Part shown: positions 1 through 8,628 of the stretch, piece after piece
Numbering within the stretch: the first letter of the stretch is position 1
Layout of the letters: every line of letters starts with the position of its first letter
Origin: Cyanobacteria bacterium SBLK
GTDB taxonomy: Bacteria; Cyanobacteriota; Cyanobacteriia; Cyanobacteriales; Spirulinaceae
Length of the DNA: 64,000 nt
Direction of reading: 5' to 3'
Assembly (NCBI GenBank): GCA_017746715.1
Contig: JAGHZQ010000016.1
Span: forward strand, 1 to 64,000
Notes under the pieces: generated by a model
Databases searched by the model: none
What the model was told of the DNA's origin: nothing
Seen by the model: only the letters and a program-made list of their open reading frames with translations
Program-made: the position numbers and the translations under genes

Positions 1-120
1 CCGATGGCCTCCTTCAGTTCGTACTGCTTTGATTTTTCCATCAGCTTCCCATCGGCGTATTGTCTTTGTTGACACTCCCAACAGTTTAGCTGCTTCAGAT
101 ACACTTATTAAGTTAGACAT
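1..120 (-). CDS. IS607-family serine recombinase TnpA, N-terminal part (runs off left edge)
   Basis: Read from an ATG at 120 leftwards, the 40 visible codons encode a MerR-like winged-helix start with SVSEAAKLLGVS, then TIRRWEADGKI and a terminal TEGGHR. This head is characteristic of IS607-type transposases, in which a MerR-like DNA-binding domain precedes a serine-recombinase catalytic domain. The catalytic part lies outside the window. IS607 elements move with little target specificity and usually carry a tnpB gene downstream, which cannot be checked here. The AT-rich stretch upstream of the ATG (121-180) would be one end of the element. A stand-alone excisionase-like regulator is the main alternative. 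Confidence 0.8.
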   Translation of the reverse strand, partial: MSNLISVSEAAKLLGVSTKTIRRWEADGKIKAVRTEGGHR

Positions 121-384
121 AAGTTAATAATCGCACATTTTATGTCAAACTTTGTGTGGTTTTGTCTAAAATTTTAGTTAACTGTTAATCCCCCCCCCCC
201 GCACTGTCTCTGAATCGGGGGGTTGTTGTTGGGTTGGGTTGGGTTGTGGGATATGGAAAAACGCGATCGCCACAAGGCGATCGCGTATTTGAGTAAGAGA
301 AAAATATTGTAGCAGGTGCGATCGTCGTCAATTCTCTAAAAAATCCTCTAGGTCAAAATGTGGGAGAAGATGTGGATCTGAAAA
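121..384. other. intergenic stretch with a 10-C homopolymer
   Basis: No coding region is seen. A run of ten C at 190-199 is followed about 15 bases later by six G, so the two could pair as a short G/C hairpin. A GGGTT-rich stretch (about 220-250) and a GCGATCGC site follow. The segment probably contains one end of the IS607 element beginning at the left edge, but no terminal repeat can be defined because the rest of the element is missing. Confidence 0.4.
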
Positions 385-564
385 GTGACTGAGGAAAAAC
401 TCATACAATTAGGCTGGGAAGATGGACTCGCCGGAAAATCCAAAAAATTCCCTAATAACAAATTTTACGAGATTGGGTACGAGGACGCACTCGAATACCT
501 TTTGTTTCGCGACGAGAGGCTCATCGATGCAAAAATTGAGCTTGAAGCGGTTTACTGTGATTGA
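385..564 (+). CDS. small hypothetical protein (59 aa)
   Basis: A GTG start follows an in-frame TGA by one codon, giving 59 residues. The product is charged and looks natural: LGWEDGLAGKSKKFPNN near the N-terminus and YEIGYEDALEYL in the middle form two copies of a G-x-E-D-x-L pattern. This resembles small soluble proteins with repeated (G)YEDG-type helices, but I do not recognise a named family. No strong Shine-Dalgarno sequence is visible. The opposite strand is also open over 409-624, but its translation is compositionally poor, so the forward reading is preferred. Confidence 0.45.
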   Translation: MTEEKLIQLGWEDGLAGKSKKFPNNKFYEIGYEDALEYLLFRDERLIDAKIELEAVYCD

Positions 565-629
565 CTGGGATTTTTTTTGAGTGTTGTTGTGAAGAGCGAT
601 CGCCTCGAGATTAATCCACCACAAGCGAC

Positions 630-962
630 TTAGCCATTTTTGCCTCCTTGCAATGCCCCCTTCAATTGGTGTAATCTCGCGCTTAGAGAATCCGTTCCCG
701 GCGCATCATCATAACAATCGTGGAGAAAATCCAAAAAATCATCCAGCGTGCAAGGCTTCTGCGAACCTCCCATCCATGAATGGAACTCTCGGTGAATCCT
801 GACCTGAATCGTAATCAAATTGTCAAGATTAGCTGCCAAATGAGGGGAGTCCGCCGCCGAATATAAGTGGTGCGCCGCCACTTGCCCCGATTTGAGCGAA
901 GCGGAAACAGCAGAACCAACGAAAATATCTCGAAAGGGGTTCGGTCGTAAAAGCGAGAACAT
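630..962 (-). CDS. HNH-like protein, shortened N-terminus
   Basis: The 110-residue product contains VAAHHLYSAADSPHL, then LDNLITI and IHREFHSWMGG, spaced like the His-His, Asn and His residues of an HNH (beta-beta-alpha metal) nuclease core. The tail TLDDFLDFLHDCY matches the helix that follows this core in cyanobacterial HNH proteins. The region before the first His pair is short and lacks the cysteine-containing segment such proteins usually have. An in-frame stop sits directly before the ATG, so the gene cannot extend upstream. It is either a minimal HNH protein or the 3' part of a decayed gene. Activity is uncertain. Confidence 0.55.
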   Translation of the reverse strand: MFSLLRPNPFRDIFVGSAVSASLKSGQVAAHHLYSAADSPHLAANLDNLITIQVRIHREFHSWMGGSQKPCTLDDFLDFLHDCYDDAPGTDSLSARLHQLKGALQGGKNG

Positions 963-1142
963 TTAAAAAATAGAATCGCGAACGTAACGCTCAAACCCCA
1001 GCATCAAATATTAAAAGTCACGCTATTCTGAAAAAGGCTTTTCTTTGCGAGTTCTCTGAGGGAGTACCGAGAAAATTTCTGCTTAATGCGATCGCTATTA
1101 ATCAAACGAATTTAATATTAAAGAATCACTGCCGACAAAAGT

Positions 1143-1231
1143 AGTAAGGTGTGTTAGCGTAATGACATGGAGCGTAACGCACGATTTTGAGACTTTGCGG
1201 TGCGTTACGCTGTCGCTAACAGCACCCTACT
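1143..1231. repeat. palindromic intergenic repeat
   Basis: The left arm (starting AGTAAGGTGTGTTAGCG) and the right arm (CGCTAACAGCACCCTACT) are near-perfect inverted copies. A second nested pair, AGCGTAACGCAC and GTGCGTTACGCT, lies inside. The whole can fold into a long hairpin of about 89 bases. Elements with this GTGCGTTACGC core are widespread between genes in cyanobacteria and behave as small non-autonomous repeats. It is the only notable structure between the genes ending at 962 and 1978. Confidence 0.7.
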
Positions 1232-1333
1232 GGCTAATCCAAAAAAATTGATATTAAACCAGAGTTATTTTAACCCCAAACGCTTTCGAGCCTCAGCCGC
1301 AAAAACCGTTTGAGTACCTTGCGATCGCTTCTC

Positions 1334-1978
1334 TTATCGATAGAAATTGGGAAAAGTCGCCTCCTCCTCCAACACCAACAAATACTCCTTACCCGCCCTA
1401 AAAACAGCGCGATCCAAAACGCGATCGCGAGAAAAAACAGAAATCGAACAATCGATCGCCACGCTTCCCCCGAGAGCATCTCCCCCATTTCCCTCCCCAA
1501 AAATACCATTCAAATCGGGAGCAACCCGACCCCCAACCCGACAACCGCGATCGCTCCCCGAATCAATAACAATTCTTTCACTCGGCAAGCGATCGCTCTG
1601 AGCCTGAATCGAAACAATACGACTCCCCACAACCAAATATTTCGCCTCGATCCGCGCCATTTTCTCCTTACGAAGGGGAACTAAACGAGCGTCAATTCTA
1701 GAGCCTACTGGAATGCCAATATTTCCCGCCACATCAAAAACCGGCTGCGTCACCGTTAGCGTTACCGGATGGGGTTGTTTGCCCCCCGCATCGATCGCCT
1801 CCGTCGCCGAAAACGTTACGAAAATCGCACTCTGAGGCGGAATGCGAACGGTTTTCGGTTGCACCTCCGCAGGCGTTTCCACGGGTGTAGGGAATTCGAT
1901 TTCAGTCTGTGCGGCTACCGCTCCCAACGGTGCGATCGTCGCTAGAAGAAAGCCCAGTCCTAAGATTGCGAGTTTCAC
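1334..1978 (-). CDS. secreted hypothetical protein with TrbI-like beta domain
   Basis: The 214-residue product starts with a signal peptide (MKLAILGLGFLLATIAPLG, Ala-rich cleavage region ending AVAAQ). The mature part has TVRIPPQSAIFVTF, then VTLTVTQPVF, IPVGSRIDARLVPL and KYLVVGSRIVSIQAQSD. This order (a PxG(T/S) entry, an IPxGSxI hairpin and a second strand pair) resembles the TrbI/VirB10-like fold found in many exported cyanobacterial proteins. No catalytic motif is visible. It probably acts in the periplasm or cell wall, with unknown function. Two cysteines (DRGC and AIDC) could form a disulfide. Confidence 0.6.
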   Translation of the reverse strand: MKLAILGLGFLLATIAPLGAVAAQTEIEFPTPVETPAEVQPKTVRIPPQSAIFVTFSATEAIDAGGKQPHPVTLTVTQPVFDVAGNIGIPVGSRIDARLVPLRKEKMARIEAKYLVVGSRIVSIQAQSDRLPSERIVIDSGSDRGCRVGGRVAPDLNGIFGEGNGGDALGGSVAIDCSISVFSRDRVLDRAVFRAGKEYLLVLEEEATFPNFYR

Positions 1979-2096
1979 GATGATAAAAGCGCTAGAGAGG
2001 AATTGAGTAGAATATACGTCAAAAAACCGGGCCTTTCAGAAAAATAGAGACAGTCCGGAAAATGCCATAGTATCCCCGAACAAAGCAGCACGGAAG

Positions 2097-2140
2097 AACC
2101 CCCCCCAGCCCCTCCCAAGAGAGGAGTAAGAGGGAAGCAA
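2097..2140. repeat. C-rich dispersed repeat upstream of glmM
   Basis: The string CCCCCCCAGCCCCTCCC followed by AAGAGAGGAG is one copy of a degenerate repeat. Other copies, some inverted, lie near 36816-36850, 39766-39795, 47236-47265 and 53928-53960. It marks recombination-prone spacers in this window. Confidence 0.6.
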
Positions 2141-2196
2141 GCAATAAATTAATGCTATCCTCCAAAAATAGAATCGCGTGTGAGGAAATCAGCGAA

Positions 2197-3654
2197 ATGG
2201 TATCATCCCCCATCTCAATCCAAGGAAGCATTGCCAGAAACGGCGGACCCTTTTCAATCTCTAACTCTCAATTTTTACCCCATATTCCCTTACCCAATAC
2301 TCCCCTCTTCGGCACCGACGGCATTCGCGGTAAAGCAGGAGAACTCTTAAATGCGTCCTTGGCGCTTAGAGTCGGATTTTGGGCGGGTCGCGTCCTGCAA
2401 GAAAACGCCACTACACCGGGCGCGATCGCCATCGGGCAAGATTCCCGCAATTCCAGCGATATGCTCGCCACCGCCCTCACCGCAGGCTTAACCTCCGCAG
2501 GCATCGAAGTCTGGCAATTGGGCTTATGTCCCACCCCCTGCGTCTCCTATTCCGTGGGACATACCGACGCGATCGGCGGCATCATGATTTCCGCCAGTCA
2601 CAACCCCCCCGAAGATAACGGCATTAAATTTTTTGGCAGCAACGGCACCAAACTCAGCCAAGACTTAACCGATCGCCTCGAAGCCGCTTTGAGAGGACAA
2701 GCCGATTTTGCCAACACGTCCCAACATTGGGGTAAATCCTGCCCTCGTCCCGAATTGATCGCGGGATACGGCGAATTTTTAGCGCGATCGCTCTCCTCGG
2801 GGATGGATTTTCAAGGTTTGCGGATCGTCCTCGATCTCGCTTGGGGCGCTTCCGTCCAAATTGCCCCCCAAGTCTTCCGAGCTTTAGGAGCCGAAGTCAT
2901 TTGTCTGCACGAAGACCCCGACGGCGATCGCATTAACGTCAATTGCGGTTCCACCCATCTCGATTTATTACAAACTGCTGTGGGCGAATATCAAGCGGAT
3001 CTGGGATTTGCCTTCGATGGTGATGCCGATCGCGTCATGGCAGTTGACAATCGCGGGCGTGCCGTCGATGGCGATTACATTCTTTACCTCTGGGGACGCG
3101 CTCTCCAACAGCAACAACAACTCCCCAACAATCTCATTATTGCTACGGTGATGGCCAATTTGGGCTTCGAACGGGCATGGCAAAAACAAGGCGGCAAATT
3201 CCAACGCACCAAAGTCGGCGATCGCTACGTACAAGCTGCCATGTTGGAAACGGGAGCCATGCTGGGCGGCGAACAATCCGGTCATATTTTGTGCCATCAC
3301 CACAGTTATTCCGGCGATGGCTTGCAAACCGCCCTTCATTTAACTGCCTTGGTTCAACAGTCGGGAAATTCCCTCGCCGAATTGGTCAAAGAGAGCTTCC
3401 AAACTTATCCCCAAGTTTTACGCAACGTCCGAGTAGAAGACCGCGATCGTCGCGCCAACTGGAAAGACTGCCATGAATTGCAACAGGCGATCGAGCAGGC
3501 AGAAACCGCATTGGGAGACGACGGACGAGTCTTAATTCGCGCCTCCGGAACCGAGCCCGTCATTCGCGTCATGGTTGAGGCAGCTTGCCCGGACTCAGTC
3601 CAGCACTGGACGGAAGAATTAAGTCGCACGGTGCAACACTATTCCCTCACTTGA
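2197..3654 (+). CDS. glmM: phosphoglucosamine mutase
   Basis: This enzyme interconverts glucosamine-6-phosphate and glucosamine-1-phosphate on the way to UDP-GlcNAc for peptidoglycan and surface glycans. The four alpha-D-phosphohexomutase landmarks are present in order: the phosphoserine loop [12 protein letters not shown], the metal loop DGDADRV, the sugar-binding GGEQSGH, and the phosphate-binding [11 protein letters not shown] near the C-terminus. Length (485 aa) fits the family. The frame is open from an ATG at 2152, but the ATG at 2197 is chosen because GAGGA lies about ten bases ahead of it and cyanobacterial homologues start with a similar short leader. The gene stands alone, and the polysaccharide locus that consumes nucleotide sugars begins 218 bases downstream. 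Confidence 0.93.
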   Translation: MVSSPISIQGSIARNGGPFSISNSQFLPHIPLPNTPLFGTDGIRGKAGELLNASLALRVGFWAGRVLQENATTPGAIAIGQDSRNSSDMLATALTAGLTSAGIEVWQLGLCPTPCVSYSVGHTDAIGGIMISASHNPPEDNGIKFFGSNGTKLSQDLTDRLEAALRGQADFANTSQHWGKSCPRPELIAGYGEFLARSLSSGMDFQGLRIVLDLAWGASVQIAPQVFRALGAEVICLHEDPDGDRINVNCGSTHLDLLQTAVGEYQADLGFAFDGDADRVMAVDNRGRAVDGDYILYLWGRALQQQQQLPNNLIIATVMANLGFERAWQKQGGKFQRTKVGDRYVQAAMLETGAMLGGEQSGHILCHHHSYSGDGLQTALHLTALVQQSGNSLAELVKESFQTYPQVLRNVRVEDRDRRANWKDCHELQQAIEQAETALGDDGRVLIRASGTEPVIRVMVEAACPDSVQHWTEELSRTVQHYSLT

Positions 3655-3682
3655 CCCCAATGAGAAAATCGATTGGCCGCTA

Positions 3683-3700
3683 CTCGATCGCGCGATCGAG
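3683..3700. repeat. 18-bp perfect palindrome after glmM
   Basis: CTCGATCGC is followed immediately by its reverse complement. It overlaps the HIP1-like word GCGATCG and sits 29 bases after the glmM stop. There is no T-run, so it is weak as a Rho-independent terminator. The rest of 3655-3871 shows nothing else definite. Confidence 0.5.
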
Positions 3701-3871
3701 CAGTGGCGATTGTTATGGGCATTTGTCATAATTATTGGAGAATCTGCCCGAAGCAGAATTCAAAAATGCGATCGTACGGGCTAAAAATAGGATGTCGATT
3801 CAAGTCAAACTAATTAATTATCAGTTGAAAATGCGATCGGATCGAATTTAATTGATCGATGAAAAAATATT

Positions 3872-5578
3872 ATGGCAAAATCGAAAAAAAGAAAAAAGAA
3901 ACTTTCAAAAAAAGCAAAAAAGCAAGCAGAACTTGCCAATCTAAGCCCGAAAGAAATTGCCGCGCTCAAACGTCAAGCAGCCAAAGACAAGAAAAAATTA
4001 ATCAACGTTATTTCTGTTGTTATTGGCTGTTTGCTTTTTTTGACCATTCCCTTATCCTTAATCGATCCAAAAATAGGTTTGGCACTAGGGGCGGGAATCC
4101 CAGTCATGTATTTTTCTTATCAATATCCGCGTACGGGTCTCTGGCTATTCTTAATCTATATGCCCTTTAGCGGGACGGTAATTTATCAATTTGTTGGTGG
4201 AAATGCAATTTTTAATTTAGCCAAAGATGGTTTTTTTATTCCTGCTTGCATTGCCTTGGGGTTAGAGTGTAAAAAGAAAAAACAGCCTCTTATTATTAAT
4301 AAAAAAATATTATTTACTTTAATATTTATTGTCGTGGCAGCACTTTTAACGTTGTTAGTTGTCAATGGCATGATGCAATTTATTCTTCCTCTGTGTTCGA
4401 GTTTGCCAAGAAGAGGAAGAGGAGTGTTATGTAAAGATGGCGTACCTCTAGCTCAAGGAATACTCGGCTTAAAAGTTTTACTAGGCTATGTTCCCTTGAT
4501 TTTTTGCACTTATTATATGGTCAACAATAAAAAAGATTTATTGCGTTTGGGAAGAGTCCATCTCGTCCTCGCGCTTATTTGTACGATACTTGGGGTATAT
4601 CAATATTATTTATTAGATTCTGGTGCTTGTGTCGGTACTCGGAATGAGGTCGGAGATGCTTTATTTAAAGCAAGCGTAGATGCAAAATGTTTTGTGGGGG
4701 GATCGGTGGGTTTTACACCGACTCAGAACTTTATTCGCTTGCCCGGGACATTTTCCTCGCCTTGGCACTGGGCTTGGTTTTTAATTGCCAATAGTGCGAT
4801 TACCTTTACTGTTGCGTTTGGCGATACATCTCTCTGGTGGCGAATGGGAGGATTGGTTGGAATGGTATTGGTATTTGTCAATGCTGTTATTTCCGGTCAG
4901 CGTATTGCCCTTGCTCTCGTCCCTGTTGTCACGGTAATTTTGTTTGTTTTGACAGGACAAGTAACCAATCTCAAACGCTTTATTCCCATTCTATTAGGCT
5001 TAGTGTTAATCTTAGGAATTGTCATCACGACCAACCCCGATCTCATTCAGGAACGCATCGATAGTTTGGCAGGTCGAGCAGAAGCATCTCCTCCTACAGC
5101 CTTTATCGAAGAACAGTTTCATTGGGCGTTGAAAGAACAGCGAGGTCCTCTCGGCAGAGGTTTAGGAAAAGCCACAAATTCTACGCGAATTTTTGGTAGA
5201 TCTGCTTTAGTGGAAACCTTTCATCCTAAACTAATCTATGAAATGGGACTATTAGGCTGTCTGGCATTTTTTTCATTTACGACTAATATTGTTTGGGAAA
5301 CATTCCGAATTCGGCGTAGCTTAAAAACCCCAACTATTCGAAATTATGCCTCCAGTCTTTGGGTTTTCATCTTAATTATTAGTTTTAACACCTATTGGTA
5401 TCCTTTAGATACGGATCCTGTGGCTGTTTACTACTGGTTATTTGTAGGACTTTTGTTCAAATTACCAGAAATTGATAAGCAAGAACAAGAACGACTCAAA
5501 GCCGCTAAAATTGAAGAGGCCAAATTAGGACTCGATCGCAAGAAATCAAAGGGTAAAATAGCTGAAGAGGCCGCTTAA
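3872..5578 (+). CDS. hpsL: HpsL-like O-antigen ligase/polymerase family protein
   Basis: The 568-residue protein starts with a very basic tail (MAKSKKRKKKLSKKAKK), then about a dozen hydrophobic segments, and ends in a charged cytoplasmic tail rich in Lys and Glu. The architecture and the large loop between late membrane spans (around GPLGRGLGKATNSTR and HPKLIYEMG) match Wzy/WaaL-type polymerases and ligases, more precisely the HpsL proteins of hormogonium polysaccharide loci. It probably polymerises or transfers a lipid-linked glycan at the outer face of the plasma membrane. It opens the forward polysaccharide cluster and is followed after 25 bases by a GT2 gene. The N-terminal basic patch with lysine-rich codons is typical of the family. 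The HpsL assignment rests on remembered family resemblance. Confidence 0.78.
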   Translation: MAKSKKRKKKLSKKAKKQAELANLSPKEIAALKRQAAKDKKKLINVISVVIGCLLFLTIPLSLIDPKIGLALGAGIPVMYFSYQYPRTGLWLFLIYMPFSGTVIYQFVGGNAIFNLAKDGFFIPACIALGLECKKKKQPLIINKKILFTLIFIVVAALLTLLVVNGMMQFILPLCSSLPRRGRGVLCKDGVPLAQGILGLKVLLGYVPLIFCTYYMVNNKKDLLRLGRVHLVLALICTILGVYQYYLLDSGACVGTRNEVGDALFKASVDAKCFVGGSVGFTPTQNFIRLPGTFSSPWHWAWFLIANSAITFTVAFGDTSLWWRMGGLVGMVLVFVNAVISGQRIALALVPVVTVILFVLTGQVTNLKRFIPILLGLVLILGIVITTNPDLIQERIDSLAGRAEASPPTAFIEEQFHWALKEQRGPLGRGLGKATNSTRIFGRSALVETFHPKLIYEMGLLGCLAFFSFTTNIVWETFRIRRSLKTPTIRNYASSLWVFILIISFNTYWYPLDTDPVAVYYWLFVGLLFKLPEIDKQEQERLKAAKIEEAKLGLDRKKSKGKIAEEAA

Positions 5579-5603
5579 ACATTAATACGGGAGTACGAAA
5601 CGC

Positions 5604-6626
5604 GTGAATCTTCCTTCAATTTCGATAATTATTCCCACCTACGGGCGCGAGGTTGTCTTGCGGGATACGATCGCAGATGTTTTAAAACAAGATTATCCGG
5701 ACTTTGAAATTCTGGTAGTGGATCAAACCCAAAACCACGAACCCGAAACGATCGCTTATTTACAGAACTTAGATGATGCAGGAAAAATTCGCTGGTTGCG
5801 CTTGACTTGGGCGAGTTTGCCCGGGGCGAGAAATTATGGGGTTCGCCAAGCGAAGGGGGAAATTGTCGTCTTTATCGATGATGATATTCGCATGGAAGCG
5901 GGATACCTCCACCAGCACGCCCGCAATTACGATCGCACCGAAGTGGGGGCCGTTGCAGGGAGAGTATTCGATCGCATGAAATTGGAGGACTCGGGAGGAG
6001 ATTTGGAAATCGAGGAATTACCCCCCGAAGCAATGGATCCCGGAATTGCTTGGTACTATATCGATTTAGTTCATACGACTAAACCCCAACGAGTGATTTC
6101 GGCGCGAGGGTGCAATATGTCCTATCGTAAGGACATTTTTACCAAACACGGGATTTGGTTTGACGAGAGATTTCGCGATTCCGCCGTCCGAGAAGAGTCG
6201 GATTTTTGCTTGCGATTGCGAAAAACCGGCTACCAAATTTGGTACGATCCCGAGGCTCATCTCGTGCATTTGGGAGAAGAAACAGGAGGCTGTCACGACA
6301 TCAGCACGCGATCGCTCAAATATCAAATTACCTTTTATCACAACCATTTTCTCATGGCGCAAAAAAATCTGACACCTTATCAACAATTGCACCTCTATCT
6401 CAGGTTATTTGACTGTCACGTTCTCGGCAATCCTCCTTGCAATAAAAGCGGTTCACCCATCAAAATTTTCACCCGAGGAATTTTTTATAGTTTGGGCTTT
6501 TTCGATGCAGTCAAAACGCAAATTAAAGGCTTATGGGACAACGGACAAATTTACACTCGTCAGTCACCAGTCACCAGTCACCAGCGAGGCTCTGAGCTTA
6601 TCGAAGAATCATCAGTTGAAAGCTAA
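5604..6626 (+). CDS. hpsN: family 2 glycosyltransferase, HpsN-like
   Basis: A GTG start at 5604 preceded by GGGAG gives a 340-residue protein beginning NLPSISIIIPTYGRE. It has the GT-A fold markers: VLVVDQT after the first strand, GARNYGVRQAKGEIV, the metal-binding FIDDDIRM (DxD), and the acceptor segment RDSAVREESDFCLRL. It should add a sugar to a lipid-linked glycan on the cytoplasmic side of the membrane. The N-terminal sequence and its position after hpsL match HpsN. The last ~25 residues (from YTRQSPVTSHQ) are encoded by the dispersed GTCACCA repeat starting near 6561, so the natural C-terminus appears replaced by repeat-derived codons. Confidence 0.8.
   Translation: MNLPSISIIIPTYGREVVLRDTIADVLKQDYPDFEILVVDQTQNHEPETIAYLQNLDDAGKIRWLRLTWASLPGARNYGVRQAKGEIVVFIDDDIRMEAGYLHQHARNYDRTEVGAVAGRVFDRMKLEDSGGDLEIEELPPEAMDPGIAWYYIDLVHTTKPQRVISARGCNMSYRKDIFTKHGIWFDERFRDSAVREESDFCLRLRKTGYQIWYDPEAHLVHLGEETGGCHDISTRSLKYQITFYHNHFLMAQKNLTPYQQLHLYLRLFDCHVLGNPPCNKSGSPIKIFTRGIFYSLGFFDAVKTQIKGLWDNGQIYTRQSPVTSHQRGSELIEESSVES
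6560..6616. repeat. GTCACCA dispersed repeat overlapping the 3' end of hpsN
   Basis: Three tandem 7-mers (GTCACCA) are followed by GCGAGGCTCTGAGCTTATCGAAG. The same composite (a GTCACCA run, then a TGAGC-n-CGAAG half) recurs at 25783-25833 and 43535-43625, and as the complement near 56086-56103. Here it is translated as part of a glycosyltransferase. Confidence 0.7.
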
Positions 6627-6670
6627 GGGATTCAAACTCCTTATTGCCTACTCCCTACTCTCCATCCCTC

Positions 6671-7834
6671 ATGAAAATTTTAGTTGCCAGTCATACTTAT
6701 ATTGTCGATCTCAATTGCGAAAAATTTAGAGAAGTTGCCCGTTTAGACTCGGGAATTGAAGTCGCGATCGTCGTTCCCAAACGCTGGCGACCGGGAGGCG
6801 TACAAAATACAATTATCGAACCCCAACCTCGAAATGAAGGTAATTTTCGCATCGTTCCCATCACAAATTATAGCGAAAACAATCAAGGATTGCTAACTTT
6901 TGGTTGGGAAATCGTGTCTTTATTACGCTCTTTTCAACCCGATATCATTCAAGTCGAACAAGGAGTAAAATCATTTGCCTATGCCCAATTTATTACTTTG
7001 AATAAATTGTTGGGATTGCAGGCTAAAAACTGCTTTTTTACATGGTGGAATATTCCCTATACTAATAAATTTCCCGTTTCGCTTCTCGAACAATACAATC
7101 TGAGCAATACTGATGGATTGGTTGCCGGGAATCAAGATGGTGCGGATATTTTGCAAGAACATGGCTATCAAGGAAAAGTAAAAATTATGCCGCAATTGGG
7201 AGTTGATGAAAAGTTATTTTCTCCTCAATTTGAACCCGAACTAACAGAAAAGTTACAAATTGATAATGATGATTTTATCATTGGTTTTGTCGGTCGGTTT
7301 GTAGAGGAAAAGGGAATTTTAACTTTAATGAAAGCCGTTGCCAAATTATCCGAAAGTAATTGGAAACTGCTTTTATTAGGACGAGGCGAGTTAAAAGAGG
7401 AAATTCAAAAATATGCTGGAGAAGTGGGCATTCTGGATCGTTTGATTATGGTGGAAAGCGTTCCTCACAATGAAGTGCCTCGCTATATTAATCTCATGAA
7501 TGTGTTAGTGTTACCGTCGGAAACGACTTATCAATTTAAAACCCTCACTGCCGCAGGTTGGAAAGAACAATTCGGTCATGTTTTAATTGAAGCAATGGCT
7601 TGTAAAGTTGCCGTTATTGGCTCTGATTCTGGCGAAATCCCCCATGTTATTCGCGATGCGGGATTGGTCTTTCCCGAAGGCGATGCCGAACAATTAACCA
7701 TGAATTTGCAACAATTAATGGAAAACTCGGAATTGCGCGCCTTTTTAGCCCGCCAAGGCTACGAAAAAACGATGAAACAATATACAAATAAAGCCTTAGC
7801 CAAAGAATTATTGGCTTTTTATCAAACATTGTAA
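6671..7834 (+). CDS. hpsO: family 4 glycosyltransferase, HpsO-like
   Basis: The ATG at 6671 is chosen over upstream non-ATG codons because the product then starts MKILVASHTYIVDLN, as in HpsO proteins. The 387 residues form a GT-B enzyme: an N-terminal acceptor domain (VVPKRWRPGGVQ, IIQVEQG), then the donor domain with IGFVGRFVEEKG, LLLLGRGE, and the nucleotide-sugar clamp FGHVLIEAMACKVAVIGS with GEIPHVI. It is expected to be a retaining transferase acting in cytoplasmic assembly of the exported polysaccharide. It lies 44 bases after hpsN and continues the operon. Confidence 0.82.
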   Translation: MKILVASHTYIVDLNCEKFREVARLDSGIEVAIVVPKRWRPGGVQNTIIEPQPRNEGNFRIVPITNYSENNQGLLTFGWEIVSLLRSFQPDIIQVEQGVKSFAYAQFITLNKLLGLQAKNCFFTWWNIPYTNKFPVSLLEQYNLSNTDGLVAGNQDGADILQEHGYQGKVKIMPQLGVDEKLFSPQFEPELTEKLQIDNDDFIIGFVGRFVEEKGILTLMKAVAKLSESNWKLLLLGRGELKEEIQKYAGEVGILDRLIMVESVPHNEVPRYINLMNVLVLPSETTYQFKTLTAAGWKEQFGHVLIEAMACKVAVIGSDSGEIPHVIRDAGLVFPEGDAEQLTMNLQQLMENSELRAFLARQGYEKTMKQYTNKALAKELLAFYQTL

Positions 7835-7855
7835 TTAATATTGCGATCGCCAATT

Positions 7856-8617
7856 ATGCCCGATCTTAAAATTCCTCAACCGCCTTCATTTACTACGATC
7901 GAAGAAGAACGCGACTATCGCAAACAACATCTAGCCGCCGCTTTTCGCCTCTTTGCTCGTTATGGTTTTGATGAAGGAATCGCCGGCCATATTACCGCCC
8001 GCGATCCTGAATTTCCCGATTGTTTTTGGGTTAACCCCTTCGGAATGTATTTCGGACATATTCGCGTTTGCGATCTCGTTTTAGTCGATCGCAAAGGTGC
8101 AGTTATTGAAGGCGATCGCGCCATCAATGCTGCTGCTTTTGCCATTCACGCTCAAATTCACCAAGCCAGACCCGATATTGTAGCAGCGGCCCACGCCCAT
8201 TCTCTCTATGGTAAGGCATGGTCGAGTTTGGGGAAACTCCTCGATCCGCTCACGCAAGATGCTTGTACTTTTTACGAAGATCATGCCCTTTTCGATGACT
8301 ATACCGGGGTGGTTTTAGACCCCGAAGAAGGTCGGCGCATTGCCGAAACACTAGGAGAAAAAAAAGCGCTGATTTTGCGAAATCACGGTTTACTAACCGT
8401 CGGACATTCTGTCGATGAAGCCGCATGGTGGTTTATTACGATGGATCGGAGTTGTATGGCGCAATTAATGGCAGAACAAGCGGGACATCCCATCGCGATC
8501 GCCCCCGATATCGCCCGTTTAACCTACTCTCAAATTGGCAGTCATTATATCGGTTGGTTTAGTTTTCAGTCGCTTTATGAGAAAATTATCCGAGAAGAAC
8601 CCGATTTATTGCAATAA
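7856..8617 (+). CDS. class II aldolase/adducin family protein
   Basis: The 253-residue product carries the class II aldolase core: FDEGIAGHITARDP near the N-terminus, the zinc-binding AAHAHSLYGKAW and the later NHGLLTVG. Family members cleave or epimerise phosphorylated ketoses (fuculose- or rhamnulose-1-phosphate aldolase, ribulose-5-phosphate epimerase) or dehydrate methylthioribulose-1-phosphate. The substrate here cannot be read from sequence. It starts 21 bases after hpsO and ends 11 bases before bciB, so all three are probably co-transcribed. A role in supplying an unusual sugar to the polysaccharide is possible but inferred only from position. The ATG is preferred over a TTG at 7841. 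Confidence 0.85.
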   Translation: MPDLKIPQPPSFTTIEEERDYRKQHLAAAFRLFARYGFDEGIAGHITARDPEFPDCFWVNPFGMYFGHIRVCDLVLVDRKGAVIEGDRAINAAAFAIHAQIHQARPDIVAAAHAHSLYGKAWSSLGKLLDPLTQDACTFYEDHALFDDYTGVVLDPEEGRRIAETLGEKKALILRNHGLLTVGHSVDEAAWWFITMDRSCMAQLMAEQAGHPIAIAPDIARLTYSQIGSHYIGWFSFQSLYEKIIREEPDLLQ

Positions 8618-8628
8618 TCAACGTTTAA

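Noticed and set aside
190..245. Poly-C/poly-G pairing as a Rho-independent terminator
   Set aside because: There is no T-run after the G side and no identifiable gene ending there.
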